Source of the DNA: Pseudomonas guangdongensis
Lineage (GTDB): Bacteria > Pseudomonadota > Gammaproteobacteria > Pseudomonadales > Pseudomonadaceae
Reading direction: 5' to 3'
Assembly (NCBI RefSeq): GCF_900105885.1
Contig: NZ_LT629780.1
Span: 1,860,001-1,924,000, forward strand
DNA: 64,000 nt
The position numbers and the translations under genes are program-made. Of the stretch, positions 27,129 to 38,822 are shown piece by piece (the first letter of the stretch is position 1; each line of letters starts with the position of its first letter). The notes beneath the pieces are model-generated. The model was given only the letters and a program-made list of their open reading frames with translations, made no database searches and was not told the DNA's origin.

Positions 27129-29828
27129 ATGACAGCGCTTCACTTTTCCTCATTGCCCCCTCATGCCCGTGCGCTCTGGGCCAAGAGTGGTGATCCCGTC
27201 GGGCACGGCCTGTTGGCCCACATGCTGGACGTCGCCGCTGCCGCCGAGGTGCTGTTGGAGCACGAGCCGGCGAGCACGCTCGAGTATTTTTCCCGTCAAT
27301 TCGGCCTACCGGTCGCCGACTTCGTACGCTATGTCGCCGCCCTGGTGGGGCTGCACGATTTCGGCAAGGCCATCCCAGGCTTCCAGGCCAAGTGGCCGCA
27401 AGGTCAGCAGCAGGACGAGGCTGAGGGGCTGGGCTTCACCCGTACCTCGCTGGGGGTAAGCGATCACGCCTGCGCCAGTGCCGCGTTGCTCTGGCAGCAT
27501 CTGCCGACGGCAAGCGGTGCGGAGCTGGGCTGGGTGCTTGGTGTGCTGCAGGCGATTAGCGCCCACCATGGCTACCACTTCCATCGTCCCGAGATCAATG
27601 CTGCGACCCCTTCTTTCGAGGCACCGCTGTGGGTGCAGGCACGCGAGGTGCTGTTCGATAGCTATTGGCGAGCGCTGGCCCCGGCGGGCGTGCCGGCGCT
27701 CGAGGAGCTGTCGACGCCAGCTGTGGAGTGGCTGGCCGGGCTGACCAGCGTGGCCGACTGGATCGGCTCAAATCCCGACTGGTTTCCCCTCGGTGAGCGG
27801 GAAGACTCGCTCGCCGGGCATTTCGCGGTGGCACGCGCTCTGGCGCAGCGGGCGCTGCGGGAAATTGGCTGGATGGCCTATCGCCCGCTGCTGTCCGCTC
27901 CGGCTTCGACCGACGCTTTGGTCGGGCGGATTGTCGGCCACGCGGGGATAGCCGCCCGGTCGCTGCAGGTCGAGGGGGACCGCCTGTTGCTGGAGGCGCA
28001 GGGGCCGGCGCTGCTGCTGGTTGAGGCGCCCATGGGCGAGGGCAAGACCGAGCTAGCCTTTCTCGCCCACCTACATCTGCAGGCGGGCAACGCGCATCGC
28101 GGCCTGTACGTCGCCCTGCCGACTCAGGCGACTGGCAATGCGCTGTTCGACCGTGCGCTGACCTTCCTGCAAGCCTTCAACGACGATCAGGCGCTGGACA
28201 TCCAGTTGGTGCATGGCGGTGCCATGCTGGATGAGCGAGTGCCACGGTTACGAGGTATCAGCGGCGCGCGCGGTGACGATGTCGGTTCAGCCGCCTGGTT
28301 CTCGCAGCGCCGCCGACCGCTGCTGTCGCCCTACGGAGTCGGCACTGTCGACCAGGCGTTGTTCGCCGCCCTCAACGTCAAGCACCACTTCGTGCGCCTG
28401 TGGGGCATGGCCAATCGGGTGGTGGTGCTGGACGAGGTGCATGCCTACGACACCTATACCAGCGGCCTGATCGAGTCGCTGTTGCGCTGGCTCAAGGCGC
28501 TGGGGGCCTCGGTGGTGCTGATGAGCGCCACATTGCCGGCCGAGCGGCGCAGTGCGCTGCTGCAGGCTTGGGAGGTACAGCCCGATACGGTGCCGGAGCT
28601 GCCATATCCACGCCTGCTGCTGGCGGACGACCGCGGCGTGCGTGGCGCGACCTTCGCTTCGCGGCCGTTGCCCCCCATCGCTCTGCACGGCATCGACGAG
28701 GAGCTGGACTCACTGACGGCTTGCGCGCTCGATCAGCTGGAGGGCAACGGCTACGGCGCGCTGATCGTCAACACGGTGGACCGTGCCCAGAAGCTCTATC
28801 GCCAGCTGCAGACGCAGCTGGGCGAAGATGTGCGACTGATCCTGTTTCACGCCCGCTTCCCGGCCGACGAGCGCAGTGGGCGCGAGCGGCAGGTGCTGGA
28901 GGTGTTCGGCAACGGCGGCACCGACCGCTTGCGTCCCGGCCGAGCGCTGCTGGTCGCCACCCAGGTCGCCGAGCAAAGCCTCGATCTGGACTTCGATTTC
29001 CTAATCACCGACTTGGCGCCCGTCGACCTGCTCTTGCAACGCGCCGGTCGTCTGCATCGCCATAGCCGGGTGCGTCCACAGGCGCATGCCGAGGCGCGGT
29101 TGTTCGTTGCCGGGCTCGATCCGCAGCGGCTGCCTGAACTGAAGAAGACCGCTTGGGCCTTCGTCTACGAGCCCTACATTCTCGGCCGTACCTGGGCGCT
29201 GCTGTCGCGTGAGCACGGCTTGCAGCTGCCGCAGGACATTGACCGTCTGGTGCAGGCCGTCTACGGCGATGCGCCGCTGCCGGATGACCTGGAGTCTGCA
29301 GCCCGTGCCTACATCACCACGGAAGCCTATGGCCAGCATCTGGCTCATGAGCATGACGAGCGACAGAAGGCGGCGAACATCGCCATCGATCCGACCTGTG
29401 AGCCTCAGTATGCCTATGCGGACAAGCCGCGTGGCAGCGAGGAGGGCGAGGGGCTGGGGCTGACTAACCGCACCCGGCTGGGCGACGACGCCATCACCTT
29501 GGTGCCGGTCCATCGCGTGGCGGGCGGCTGGAGCGACCGGCCGGGCGGAGATGCCTTCGGTCCGCACCAGCAGTTGCCCGATGCGCTGGCCAGGCGGCTC
29601 TATGGCCGCCAGCTCAAGCTCAGCCGCAAGGAGGTGGTTGCCCATTTCACCAGACTCGAGGCGCCGTCGGCCTTCGCCGATCATCCACTGCTGCGCCACC
29701 TCAAGCCACTGGAACTGGATGGAGAGGCCGGCTGCGTCATCGGCAAACTGCGCCTGCGCCTAGATGCCCGGCTTGGGCTGGTCTACGAGGCGGCCGAGTC
29801 CGCCACTCAACCCGAGGACAAGGAATGA
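27129..29828 (+). CDS. cas3: CRISPR-associated nuclease/helicase Cas3 (type I-E)
   Basis: 899 residues from MTALHFSSLPP, chosen because AGGGA lies 8 nt upstream; earlier in-frame starts at 27093 (GTG) and 27120 are weaker. N-terminal HD nuclease: His31 in HMLDVA, HD in GLHDFGKA at 76-77, SAHHGY near 145. SF2 helicase: Walker A MGEGKT at 302-307, DEVH at 435-438, SAT at 466-468, then QRAGRLHRHSR motif VI. Cas3 is recruited by Cascade to unwind and degrade target DNA. First gene of the cas operon; its stop overlaps the casA start (ATGA). Confidence 0.95.
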   Translation: MTALHFSSLPPHARALWAKSGDPVGHGLLAHMLDVAAAAEVLLEHEPASTLEYFSRQFGLPVADFVRYVAALVGLHDFGKAIPGFQAKWPQGQQQDEAEGLGFTRTSLGVSDHACASAALLWQHLPTASGAELGWVLGVLQAISAHHGYHFHRPEINAATPSFEAPLWVQAREVLFDSYWRALAPAGVPALEELSTPAVEWLAGLTSVADWIGSNPDWFPLGEREDSLAGHFAVARALAQRALREIGWMAYRPLLSAPASTDALVGRIVGHAGIAARSLQVEGDRLLLEAQGPALLLVEAPMGEGKTELAFLAHLHLQAGNAHRGLYVALPTQATGNALFDRALTFLQAFNDDQALDIQLVHGGAMLDERVPRLRGISGARGDDVGSAAWFSQRRRPLLSPYGVGTVDQALFAALNVKHHFVRLWGMANRVVVLDEVHAYDTYTSGLIESLLRWLKALGASVVLMSATLPAERRSALLQAWEVQPDTVPELPYPRLLLADDRGVRGATFASRPLPPIALHGIDEELDSLTACALDQLEGNGYGALIVNTVDRAQKLYRQLQTQLGEDVRLILFHARFPADERSGRERQVLEVFGNGGTDRLRPGRALLVATQVAEQSLDLDFDFLITDLAPVDLLLQRAGRLHRHSRVRPQAHAEARLFVAGLDPQRLPELKKTAWAFVYEPYILGRTWALLSREHGLQLPQDIDRLVQAVYGDAPLPDDLESAARAYITTEAYGQHLAHEHDERQKAANIAIDPTCEPQYAYADKPRGSEEGEGLGLTNRTRLGDDAITLVPVHRVAGGWSDRPGGDAFGPHQQLPDALARRLYGRQLKLSRKEVVAHFTRLEAPSAFADHPLLRHLKPLELDGEAGCVIGKLRLRLDARLGLVYEAAESATQPEDKE

Positions 29829-31375
29829 CTCCGCGTTTCAATCTGCTCGACGAGCCTTGGTTGCCGGTGCGCTTCACCGATGGCCGGGTGCGCGATGTCG
29901 GCCTGCTCGAGGCTTTCGAGCGCGCCGGCGAGATCGCGGCGCTGGCGGAAACCGCGCCGCCCAGCCTGATCGCCCAGTACCGTCTGCTGCTGGCCATCGC
30001 CCACCGGGCTCTGACCTGGGCGCACGGCAGCTGGAAGGACAAGGATCGTGCCCGCTGGTATCGCGAGGGGCTGCCGCTGGATGCGCTGCACGACTATCTG
30101 GAGCATTGGCGCGAGCGCTTCTGGCTGTTCCATGCCGAGGTGCCGGTCATGCAGGTGGCGGCGTTGGCACAAGTCGAGGAAACCGCCGGCAAGCGCAAGC
30201 CCTGGGCACAGATTTCCCTAGCCAGCGCCAGCGGCAACACGGCGCTGGTGTTCGATCACTCCTGCGATGACCTGCCGAATCCGATCGCACCGTCTGAGGC
30301 GCTACGTTCTCTGCTGGGTTTCCTGCAGTTCACCCCGGGGGGGTTGGTCAAGACGCTACGCAGCTCCGACAAGGCCGGTCCGCTGGCCAACAGTGCCGCA
30401 GCCCTGCCGCTGGGTGACACGCTGCAGCAGACCCTGTGCCTGGCTTTGCATCCCCATTCAAGCCGGGAGGACTTGCCGAGCTGGGAGCGTCCACCGGTCA
30501 ACCGGCAGGCTCTTCTGGCCGAGGCTACCCTGGCCAGCGGCCCCAACGACCGCTACACACGGCTCAGTCGCGCGGTACTGCTGGAGGAAAACGAGGCGGG
30601 GCGTGTGCAGTGGCTGCGCTTCGCGGTGGGCGTCGCCCTCGAGGACGACCCCAACGCCCCGGATCCCATGGTCAGCTACCGGGCCGGCAGCAACAGCCTG
30701 GTGCGGTTAACCTTCAATGAAGGTCGGGCGCTCTGGCGCGATCTTCCGGCGCTGGTACCGGACTCCGATGGCAAGTCCGGCCAGCCGGCGGCGGCTCTGG
30801 GCTGGGCGGCCAACCTGAATATGCAACTTGGCCTGTTCGGCAAGGAGCAGCCGCTAATGGTTGCCGGCCTGGCCAGCGACCAAGCCAAGCTCCTGCGCTG
30901 GCGCTGCGAGCGGATCAGCCTGCCGGCCGAGCTGTTGGGCAACCCACAACTGGCCGGCTACCTGCGTCAGGAGGTACGGCGCGCCGAAAGCCTGTACGAG
31001 CAGATCCGCAGCATCGCGACCGGCATGTATGCCGAAACCATGCCCGATCCGCGCAGTAAGGATACCCGAGCCCGGGGGCGGGCTGTTGTCGATGCCGGTG
31101 CTGCGGCAGCCACCTTCTTCGCGTGTGCCGAGCGTAGCCTGCCGCGGTTGCTGCAGTTGGTCGGCGCGGGCGACGGCGAGGCGGCCGACCAACACTGGAG
31201 CGCCAGCCTGCTACAGGCGGCCGAGGCGTGCTGGGAAGGCCTGCGCCGCGACCTCGGTCAGTCGCCGCTGGCGCTCAAGGCCGAGGCCCGAGCCTGGCCG
31301 CGCCTGCGTGGCCTGCTGCGCGAGCAGAAGTTGCTCGAATCGAATTCGCAACCATTCAAGGAGGCTCATGCATGA
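29825..31375 (+). CDS. casA: Cascade large subunit Cse1 (CasA/Cas8e)
   Basis: 516 residues, normal for Cse1 (about 500). Opens with the characteristic MTPRFNLLDEPWLPVRFTDG and has HAGS-like and four-helix-bundle regions towards the C-terminus. Cse1 recognises the PAM and recruits Cas3. The start overlaps the cas3 stop by 4 bp, and its own stop overlaps casB by 4 bp, so the genes are translationally coupled. Confidence 0.95.
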   Translation: MTPRFNLLDEPWLPVRFTDGRVRDVGLLEAFERAGEIAALAETAPPSLIAQYRLLLAIAHRALTWAHGSWKDKDRARWYREGLPLDALHDYLEHWRERFWLFHAEVPVMQVAALAQVEETAGKRKPWAQISLASASGNTALVFDHSCDDLPNPIAPSEALRSLLGFLQFTPGGLVKTLRSSDKAGPLANSAAALPLGDTLQQTLCLALHPHSSREDLPSWERPPVNRQALLAEATLASGPNDRYTRLSRAVLLEENEAGRVQWLRFAVGVALEDDPNAPDPMVSYRAGSNSLVRLTFNEGRALWRDLPALVPDSDGKSGQPAAALGWAANLNMQLGLFGKEQPLMVAGLASDQAKLLRWRCERISLPAELLGNPQLAGYLRQEVRRAESLYEQIRSIATGMYAETMPDPRSKDTRARGRAVVDAGAAAATFFACAERSLPRLLQLVGAGDGEAADQHWSASLLQAAEACWEGLRRDLGQSPLALKAEARAWPRLRGLLREQKLLESNSQPFKEAHA

Positions 31376-31908
31376 GCAATTTTGCGCAGGACTTCGTGGC
31401 GCACCTGATCCAGTTGCGCGGGCGCAATTCCGGCGCACTGGCCGAGTTGCGTCGTAGTCTGAGCTTCGCACCGGGTGCCCACGTCAAGGCGTTTCCCTAC
31501 GTCGAGCGCTTCGTCGCCCGCGACAGTCACCCGCAGGACGCCCAGCGTTTGGCGCTCTATCTGGTCGCTGGATTGTTTGCCCTGCATCCGCAGCCAGCGC
31601 CACGTACGCTGGCTGCCGCGTTCGGCGAACTGATGCGCCAGCGCGACAGCGACAGTATCGAGAAGCGCTTCATCGCCCTGCTCGGAGCTGACGCCGAGAA
31701 CTTAGCCGACTATCTGCGGCATGTGATCAGCCTGCTGGCGGCGGACGATATCGGTCTGGACTATGCCTCGCTACTCGATGACTTGCGCTTCTGGCTGAAC
31801 CCACGTTTGGACCCTGATGCGCGCGACCGCATCCGCCAGCGCTGGGCAAGGGACTTCTACCGGGCGCTGGCCCACGACGCCGAGCCGGCGACCCACCATC
31901 AAGATTGA
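31372..31908 (+). CDS. casB: Cascade small subunit Cse2 (CasB)
   Basis: 178 residues from MSNFAQDFVAHLIQLRG, with AAGGAGG upstream. All-helical and basic; typical Cse2 features are FVAHL, the RRSLSFAPG turn and YVERFV. Cse2 dimerises along the Cascade belly and stabilises the R-loop. Starts inside the casA stop (ATGA). Confidence 0.93.
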   Translation: MSNFAQDFVAHLIQLRGRNSGALAELRRSLSFAPGAHVKAFPYVERFVARDSHPQDAQRLALYLVAGLFALHPQPAPRTLAAAFGELMRQRDSDSIEKRFIALLGADAENLADYLRHVISLLAADDIGLDYASLLDDLRFWLNPRLDPDARDRIRQRWARDFYRALAHDAEPATHHQD

Positions 31909-31918
31909 GAGGGACATC

Positions 31919-33058
31919 ATGACCTTGTTCGTCGAGTTTCACCTGATCCAGAACTTCGCGCCGTCCAACCTCAACCGCGATGACACCGGAGCACCCAAGG
32001 ATGCGCTGTTCGGTGGCCATCGCCGGGCGCGGGTGAGCAGCCAGTGCTTCAAACGGGCGATTCGTCTTGCCGCGAACGAGCATGCGCTGGTCGCGCCCGA
32101 GCATCGCGGCGTGCGCACCAAGAAACTGCTGGATCTGCTGCTGGCCCGGCTCCCCGGGCGTGATACTGATGAGGCCAAGGCGCGGATCGAGACCGCATTG
32201 GCTGCTGCTGGGCTCAAGCTCAAAGACGATGGCAAGACCGAGTACCTGCTGTTCCTCGGCGCGCGCGAGATCGAAGGTTTCGCCGCGCTGATCGAACAGT
32301 ATTGGGACGAGCTGGCGCTGCCGGCCGGCGGCGAGAAGAAGGGCAAGAAGGAAGCCAAGGCCAGCGCGCCTGCCGAAGTAGTGAAAAAGGCCAAGGCGCT
32401 GCTCGACGGAGGCAAGGCAGTGGACGTGGCGCTGTTCGGCCGCATGCTTGCCGACCTGCCTGAAGTGAACCAGGACGCCGCCTGTCAGGTAGCGCACGCC
32501 ATCAGTACTCACCGCGTCGAGCGCGAGTTCGATTACTTCACCGCGGTGGACGACGAGGGCGGACCGGAGGAAACCGGCGCCGGCATGATCGGTCAGGTCG
32601 AGTTCAACTCGGCTACCTTCTACCGCTACGCGGTGATTGACGCCCACAAGCTGCTCGGCAATCTGCAGGACGACCGCGAGCTGACTCTCTCGGCACTGGA
32701 AGCCTTCACCCAGGCTGTGGTGCGTGCCATTCCCAGCGGCAAGCAGAACACCTTCGCTGCCCACAACCTGCCGGCCTTCGTTGGTGTCTGCCTGCGCCAT
32801 GCCGGTCCGCTCAACCTGGCCAACGCCTTCGAGAAGCCGGTGGCGCCCGGTCGCGAGCAGGCGCTCAGCAGCCTGTCCGTGGCCGAGCTGGCCGTCCACG
32901 AGGAGCGGCTGGCCAGCGTCTACGCCGATGGGCGCGACAGCTGGGCCTATCTGGACCTGAGCGGCGTTTGGCCGCAAGGGAAGGGCGAAGCCCTGCCGAG
33001 TCTGGCCGCACTAGCGGGCTGGGTCAAAGCGCAGGTCGCTGCCGAACTGGAGGCCTGA
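31919..33058 (+). CDS. casC: Cascade backbone subunit Cas7 (CasC/Cse4)
   Basis: 379 residues from MTLFVEFHLIQNFAPSNLNR, the standard Cas7 type I-E opening, with GAGGG 7 nt upstream. FGGHRRARVSSQCFKRAIR is the crRNA-binding RRM-associated segment. A lysine/alanine-rich thumb insertion occurs at about 140-155 (GEKKGKKEAKASAPA). Six copies coat the crRNA in Cascade. It starts 10 bp after casB. Confidence 0.95.
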   Translation: MTLFVEFHLIQNFAPSNLNRDDTGAPKDALFGGHRRARVSSQCFKRAIRLAANEHALVAPEHRGVRTKKLLDLLLARLPGRDTDEAKARIETALAAAGLKLKDDGKTEYLLFLGAREIEGFAALIEQYWDELALPAGGEKKGKKEAKASAPAEVVKKAKALLDGGKAVDVALFGRMLADLPEVNQDAACQVAHAISTHRVEREFDYFTAVDDEGGPEETGAGMIGQVEFNSATFYRYAVIDAHKLLGNLQDDRELTLSALEAFTQAVVRAIPSGKQNTFAAHNLPAFVGVCLRHAGPLNLANAFEKPVAPGREQALSSLSVAELAVHEERLASVYADGRDSWAYLDLSGVWPQGKGEALPSLAALAGWVKAQVAAELEA

Positions 33059-33060
33059 GC

Positions 33061-33711
33061 ATGGCGACCTTGCTGCTGCGTCTACAGGGGCCGCTGCAGT
33101 CCTGGGGCACGACCAGCCGTTTCGACGAGCGCGATACCCAGCTTGAGCCGTCGAAGTCCGGCGTGCTCGGTCTGATCTGTGCGGCTTTGGGTCGCGACCG
33201 CCGGGAGCCGCTCGATGACCTTGCTGCCCTGCGCATGGGGGTGCGGGTGGACCGAGAGGGTGTGCTACTGCGCGACTACCAGACCATCACCGGCGTGCTT
33301 AACGCCGAGGGCAAGTTCAAATCGGATCGCACGGTCATCAGCCCGCGCTATTACCTGGCCGATGCGGTGTTCTTGGTCGGACTGGAAAGTGACGATAGCA
33401 GCCTGCTCGAGCGCATCCACGCCGCCCTGCGCGCGCCGGTCTGGCCGCTGGCGCTGGGGCGCAAGAGCTGCGTGCCGGGCATGCCGGTACAGCTGCCCGA
33501 TGCCGTGCAGCCGCTCGACCTGCTGGCGGCGTTGCGAGGCTGGCCGCCTCTGGTGCCTTGGACGGGCCGTACCCTGCGGCTGGTGCTGGAGGATGACCGG
33601 GAGGGCTCGGTGCGCTTGGATCAGCCGGTCGCACCCTTTGCCGAGCGGCGTTTCGGGCCGCGTTTCGTGAAACAGGAAGTGATGCATGAACCTGACCCGA
33701 TTGACGCTTGA
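33061..33711 (+). CDS. casD: Cascade subunit Cas5 (CasD)
   Basis: 216 residues from MATLLLRLQGPLQSWGTTSR; the GPLQSWG motif and the G-rich GVLGLICAALG are typical of Cas5e. It binds the 5' handle of the crRNA at the Cascade tail. Starts 2 bp after the casC stop and overlaps the next gene by 26 bp. Confidence 0.94.
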   Translation: MATLLLRLQGPLQSWGTTSRFDERDTQLEPSKSGVLGLICAALGRDRREPLDDLAALRMGVRVDREGVLLRDYQTITGVLNAEGKFKSDRTVISPRYYLADAVFLVGLESDDSSLLERIHAALRAPVWPLALGRKSCVPGMPVQLPDAVQPLDLLAALRGWPPLVPWTGRTLRLVLEDDREGSVRLDQPVAPFAERRFGPRFVKQEVMHEPDPIDA

Positions 33712-34302
33712 CCCACGCAGTGCTCAAGCACGCCGCGACCTGGCCGATGCCTACGATATGCACCGCACTCTGGTCCGCGCCTTCGTGGCTAACGATGGCG
33801 AAGCTCCACTGCGCTTCCTCTGGCGCTTGGAGGAGGGTGCAAATCCGTGGGCTAGTCCGACGCTGCTGGTGCAGTCCCGCGAGCCAGGCAACTGGGACAC
33901 GTTGGAGTCTCTGCCGGGCTATCTGCAGAGACCTGCCGAGTGCAAGGAGGTCGATCTGGACGCCCTAGTCCGGCCGGAGCAGCACTATCGTTTCCGCCTG
34001 CAAGCCAACCCCACGGTGAGCCGTGACGGCAAGCGGTACGGCCTGGCCGGCGAAAGCGAGCAACTGGCGTGGCTGCAGCGTCAGGGCGAGCGGCACGGCT
34101 TCGCGTTACAGACCGCGCTGGTCAGCGCCAGCGACCTGTTCGACAGCCGGCGCAAGGGCGGTGCGGCGATCATCGTGCAGCGCGCCTGCTTCGAGGGGGT
34201 GCTGCAGGTAACCAGTGGTGATGCCTTGCGCGCGGCGCTGCTCGACGGCATCGGTCCGGCCAAGGCATTCGGCTGCGGTCTGCTCAGCCTGGCGCGCGCC
34301 TG

Positions 34303-34303
<1 letters not shown>
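33686..34303 (+). CDS. casE: crRNA endonuclease Cas6e (CasE/Cse3)
   Basis: 205 residues starting MNLTRLTLDP. The catalytic region has Tyr23 and His26 in DAYDMHRTLVRAF, matching the active-site His of Cse3. The C-terminal glycine-rich loop GIGPAKAFGCGLLSLA is the family signature. It cleaves the repeat hairpin to give mature crRNAs and stays bound to the 3' handle. Its stop overlaps the cas1 start by one base. Confidence 0.95.
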
Positions 34304-35516
<1,213 letters not shown>

Positions 35517-35581
35517 CAAGAAAAATCGGTAGATTTGTAGCGGCCGATTTTCTCCTTGGAGAACAATTGGTTACGCTAAGT
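35517..35581 (+). promoter_or_regulatory. CRISPR leader (short, AT-rich)
   Basis: 65 bp between cas2 and the first repeat, AT-rich compared with the surroundings. It contains the inverted repeat AAATCGG (35523-35529) / CCGATTT (35544-35550), and an AACAATTGGTTA stretch that loosely recalls an IHF site without matching the consensus fully. The leader end of the array is here because the degenerate repeat is at the other end. A promoter for the array is expected in or just before it. Confidence 0.7.
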
Positions 35582-38500
35582 GTGTTCCCCGCGCCTGCGG
35601 GGATGAACCGGCAGCACAAACGGGCAAAGAAGGCGCAAGGAGGTGTTCCCCGCGCCTGCGGGGATGAACCGCCGTCTATGTGCATATAGGCGGCCATGCG
35701 GGGGTGTTCCCCGCGCCTGCGGGGATGAACCGCAGCAAGGGCCGCGGGGCGACGGTCACCGTGAGTGTTCCCCGCGCCTGCGGGGATGAACCGAACACGG
35801 ACGAATACTACACTGAGCGGCTGCAGTGTTCCCCGCGCCTGCGGGGATGAACCGTGGGTGGGTGTCCGCCTCAAAGAGGATCGTAAAGTGTTCCCCGCGC
35901 CTGCGGGGATGAACCGTGAACACTTTCCGCGTATAAGGAGCGACAGAAGTGTTCCCCGCGCCTGCGGGGATGAACCGGCATACCTGACTGCCCGCCTGCT
36001 GTCGCTGCAGTGTTCCCCGCGCCTGCGGGGATGAACCGAACGCCATCGCGTCCGAGCCTTGGCTAGAGGCGTGTTCCCCGCGCCTGCGGGGATGAACCGC
36101 TGTATGCCTTCGACTTCATGCGGCCAGCACTGTGTTCCCCGCGCCTGCGGGGATGAACCGTCTATCGTCCTGCTGAGGAATTGGCTGACCCGGTGTTCCC
36201 CGCGCCTGCGGGGATGAACCGGGTGCGGTGGGTGCAGTAATAGTAATAAATCGGTGTTCCCCGCGCCTGCGGGGATGAACCGCCTTACGCTTGATGCTGG
36301 CGCTATTCGCCTGAGTGTTCCCCGCGCCTGCGGGGATGAACCGTCAGGCCGGAACCGCCAGATGCGACGTTGGCAGTGTTCCCCGCGCCTGCGGGGATGA
36401 ACCGTACGAACACCACGCGAGGCCTTGCGAGCGCAGGTGTTCCCCGCGCCTGCGGGGATGAACCGCGCTGATCCCATACCCACCCACCCCCGCTGCCGTG
36501 TTCCCCGCGCCTGCGGGGATGAACCGCGATGGAAGGCCAGGAAGCCGGTCTGGTCGAAGTGTTCCCCGCGCCTGCGGGGATGAACCGTGGGCATCTTCGT
36601 CGCTGTAGGCGGCCGCAAAGTGTTCCCCGCGCCTGCGGGGATGAACCGCGAGCCGGCACGATCTGGGCGATGACTTCGCCGTGTTCCCCGCGCCTGCGGG
36701 GATGAACCGTGGCCGGCGGCCTCCGACAGCAGGTACTCGGCGTGTTCCCCGCGCCTGCGGGGATGAACCGGCGACGCGGCCGTCACGGTCGTCGAGGCTG
36801 ATGTGTTCCCCGCGCCTGCGGGGATGAACCGGCTGGGGCGCTGGTCGGCGCCATGGGCGGTCCGTGTTCCCCGCGCCTGCGGGGATGAACCGTCGGACGA
36901 GTGGCAGCAGCTCCCGTTCACCATGTGTTCCCCGCGCCTGCGGGGATGAACCGCGATTTTTTTGTTTCGGTTTCTTTGTTTTTTCGTGTTCCCCGCGCCT
37001 GCGGGGATGAACCGTCTGTGAACATGACCACAGGCTGCAGGGGACTGTGTTCCCCGCGCCTGCGGGGATGAACCGTTCCCGAGGCGCTGGCACAGGCCCA
37101 TAGCCACGTGTTCCCCGCGCCTGCGGGGATGAACCGTATTCGTGGTCCTTCGGGGTGATCAGCACGCCGTGTTCCCCGCGCCTGCGGGGATGAACCGAGC
37201 TTGGCATGGGCGAGGAAGAGCAAAAAGAAGTGTTCCCCGCGCCTGCGGGGATGAACCGTATTCGTGGTCCTTCGGGGTGATCAGCACGCCGTGTTCCCCG
37301 CGCCTGCGGGGATGAACCGAGCTTGGCATGGGCGAGGAAGAGCAAAAAGAAGTGTTCCCCGCGCCTGCGGGGATGAACCGATATTCGCACCGCCATCATC
37401 ATGGGGCCGATTGTGTTCCCCGCGCCTGCGGGGATGAACCGGTGGCCGACAAGATCCAGTCGTGCCTGCTGGAGTGTTCCCCGCGCCTGCGGGGATGAAC
37501 CGCTCAGATAGCCATTCGTTGATTTCTGCCACGTGTGTTCCCCGCGCCTGCGGGGATGAACCGGAACCGAAGGAATCGCTCACCTGCTCGGCAGCGTGTT
37601 CCCCGCGCCTGCGGGGATGAACCGCACGCGGTGATCGGTGCGCTGCGTTCCATCCTGTGTTCCCCGCGCCTGCGGGGATGAACCGGCGCGTCAGCTCCGG
37701 CGACTCCCACGCCTTTGGTGTTCCCCGCGCCTGCGGGGATGAACCGCGAAGGCGAGGAAATGGCCGAGCTTGCCAAAAGTGTTCCCCGCGCCTGCGGGGA
37801 TGAACCGTACGCCGATGCTACTGGCATTCTCGATCATGGGTGTTCCCCGCGCCTGCGGGGATGAACCGACCGGCTCATAGGCGATCACGCCATGGCGGGT
37901 GTGTTCCCCGCGCCTGCGGGGATGAACCGGCCGCACCCCTGAGCAGCATCAGCCGACTGTGGTGTTCCCCGCGCCTGCGGGGATGAACCGCTCCAGCGGC
38001 AAAGGCTCAGGCGATCATCGACGTGTTCCCCGCGCCTGCGGGGATGAACCGTCCCGCTGATCCACCCCGTCAACGCGGTGAGTGGTGTTCCCCGCGCCTG
38101 CGGGGATGAACCGCTCGCCATCTGCATATGCCGCAATGGCGTCACGTGTTCCCCGCGCCTGCGGGGATGAACCGGAAAAATTGCGCCGGGCCTCGCTTCG
38201 CTCTGCGTGTTCCCCGCGCCTGCGGGGATGAACCGTGCGCGCGATCATAGAGCGGGCCGGCTGGCACGTGTTCCCCGCGCCTGCGGGGATGAACCGCCGG
38301 CACCGGCGCCGGCCGCCATCGTTTTGTTGTGTTCCCCGCGCCTGCGGGGATGAACCGGGCCGCGAGTTCGACAACGAGTGGACCGCCGCGTGTTCCCCGC
38401 GCCTGCGGGGATGAACCGTGGGTGGATCTCGACATTGCCATCGCCATGTTGTGTTCCCCGCGCCTGCGGGGATGAACCGGTTAGGGAGTAACGCAGGCTG

Positions 38501-38785
38501 GCCAGCGATATGTGTTCCCCGCGCCTGCGGGGATGAACCGAGGGGAGGCGTTTCAGCAGCAAAAACGCCATAGTGTTCCCCGCGCCTGCGGGGATGAACC
38601 GACCCGGTGCGTTGTCATCCGCACCGGCGCTGAGTGTTCCCCGCGCCTGCGGGGATGAACCGGCGGCGCTGCACTCGGCAGAGTACGAGGTGAGGTGTTC
38701 CCCGCGCCTGCGGGGATGAACCGCACCTCAAGCTGCAGGCCAGCCCGGACGGCCTCGTGTTCCCCGCGCCTGCGGGGATGAACTG
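35582..38785 (+). CRISPR. Type I-E CRISPR array, 53 repeats and 52 spacers
   Basis: 29-nt repeat starting GTGTTCCCCGCG, ending GGGGATGAACCG, with the hairpin CCCCGCGCCTGCGGGG; it is the I-E consensus type. Repeats occur every 61 bp (32-nt spacers), except three 33-nt spacers at 35855-35887, 38052-38084 and 38724-38756. By eye all repeats are identical except the last (38757-38785), which ends AACTG instead of AACCG and marks the leader-distal end. Spacers at 37137-37168 and 37198-37229 recur exactly at 37259-37290 and 37320-37351. One spacer (36954-36985) is extremely T-rich. Transcription should run from the cas2 side. Confidence 0.99.
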
Positions 38786-38822
38786 TATAGCCCCCGCACC
38801 CGTAGGGTTGAAAAGGCTCAAG

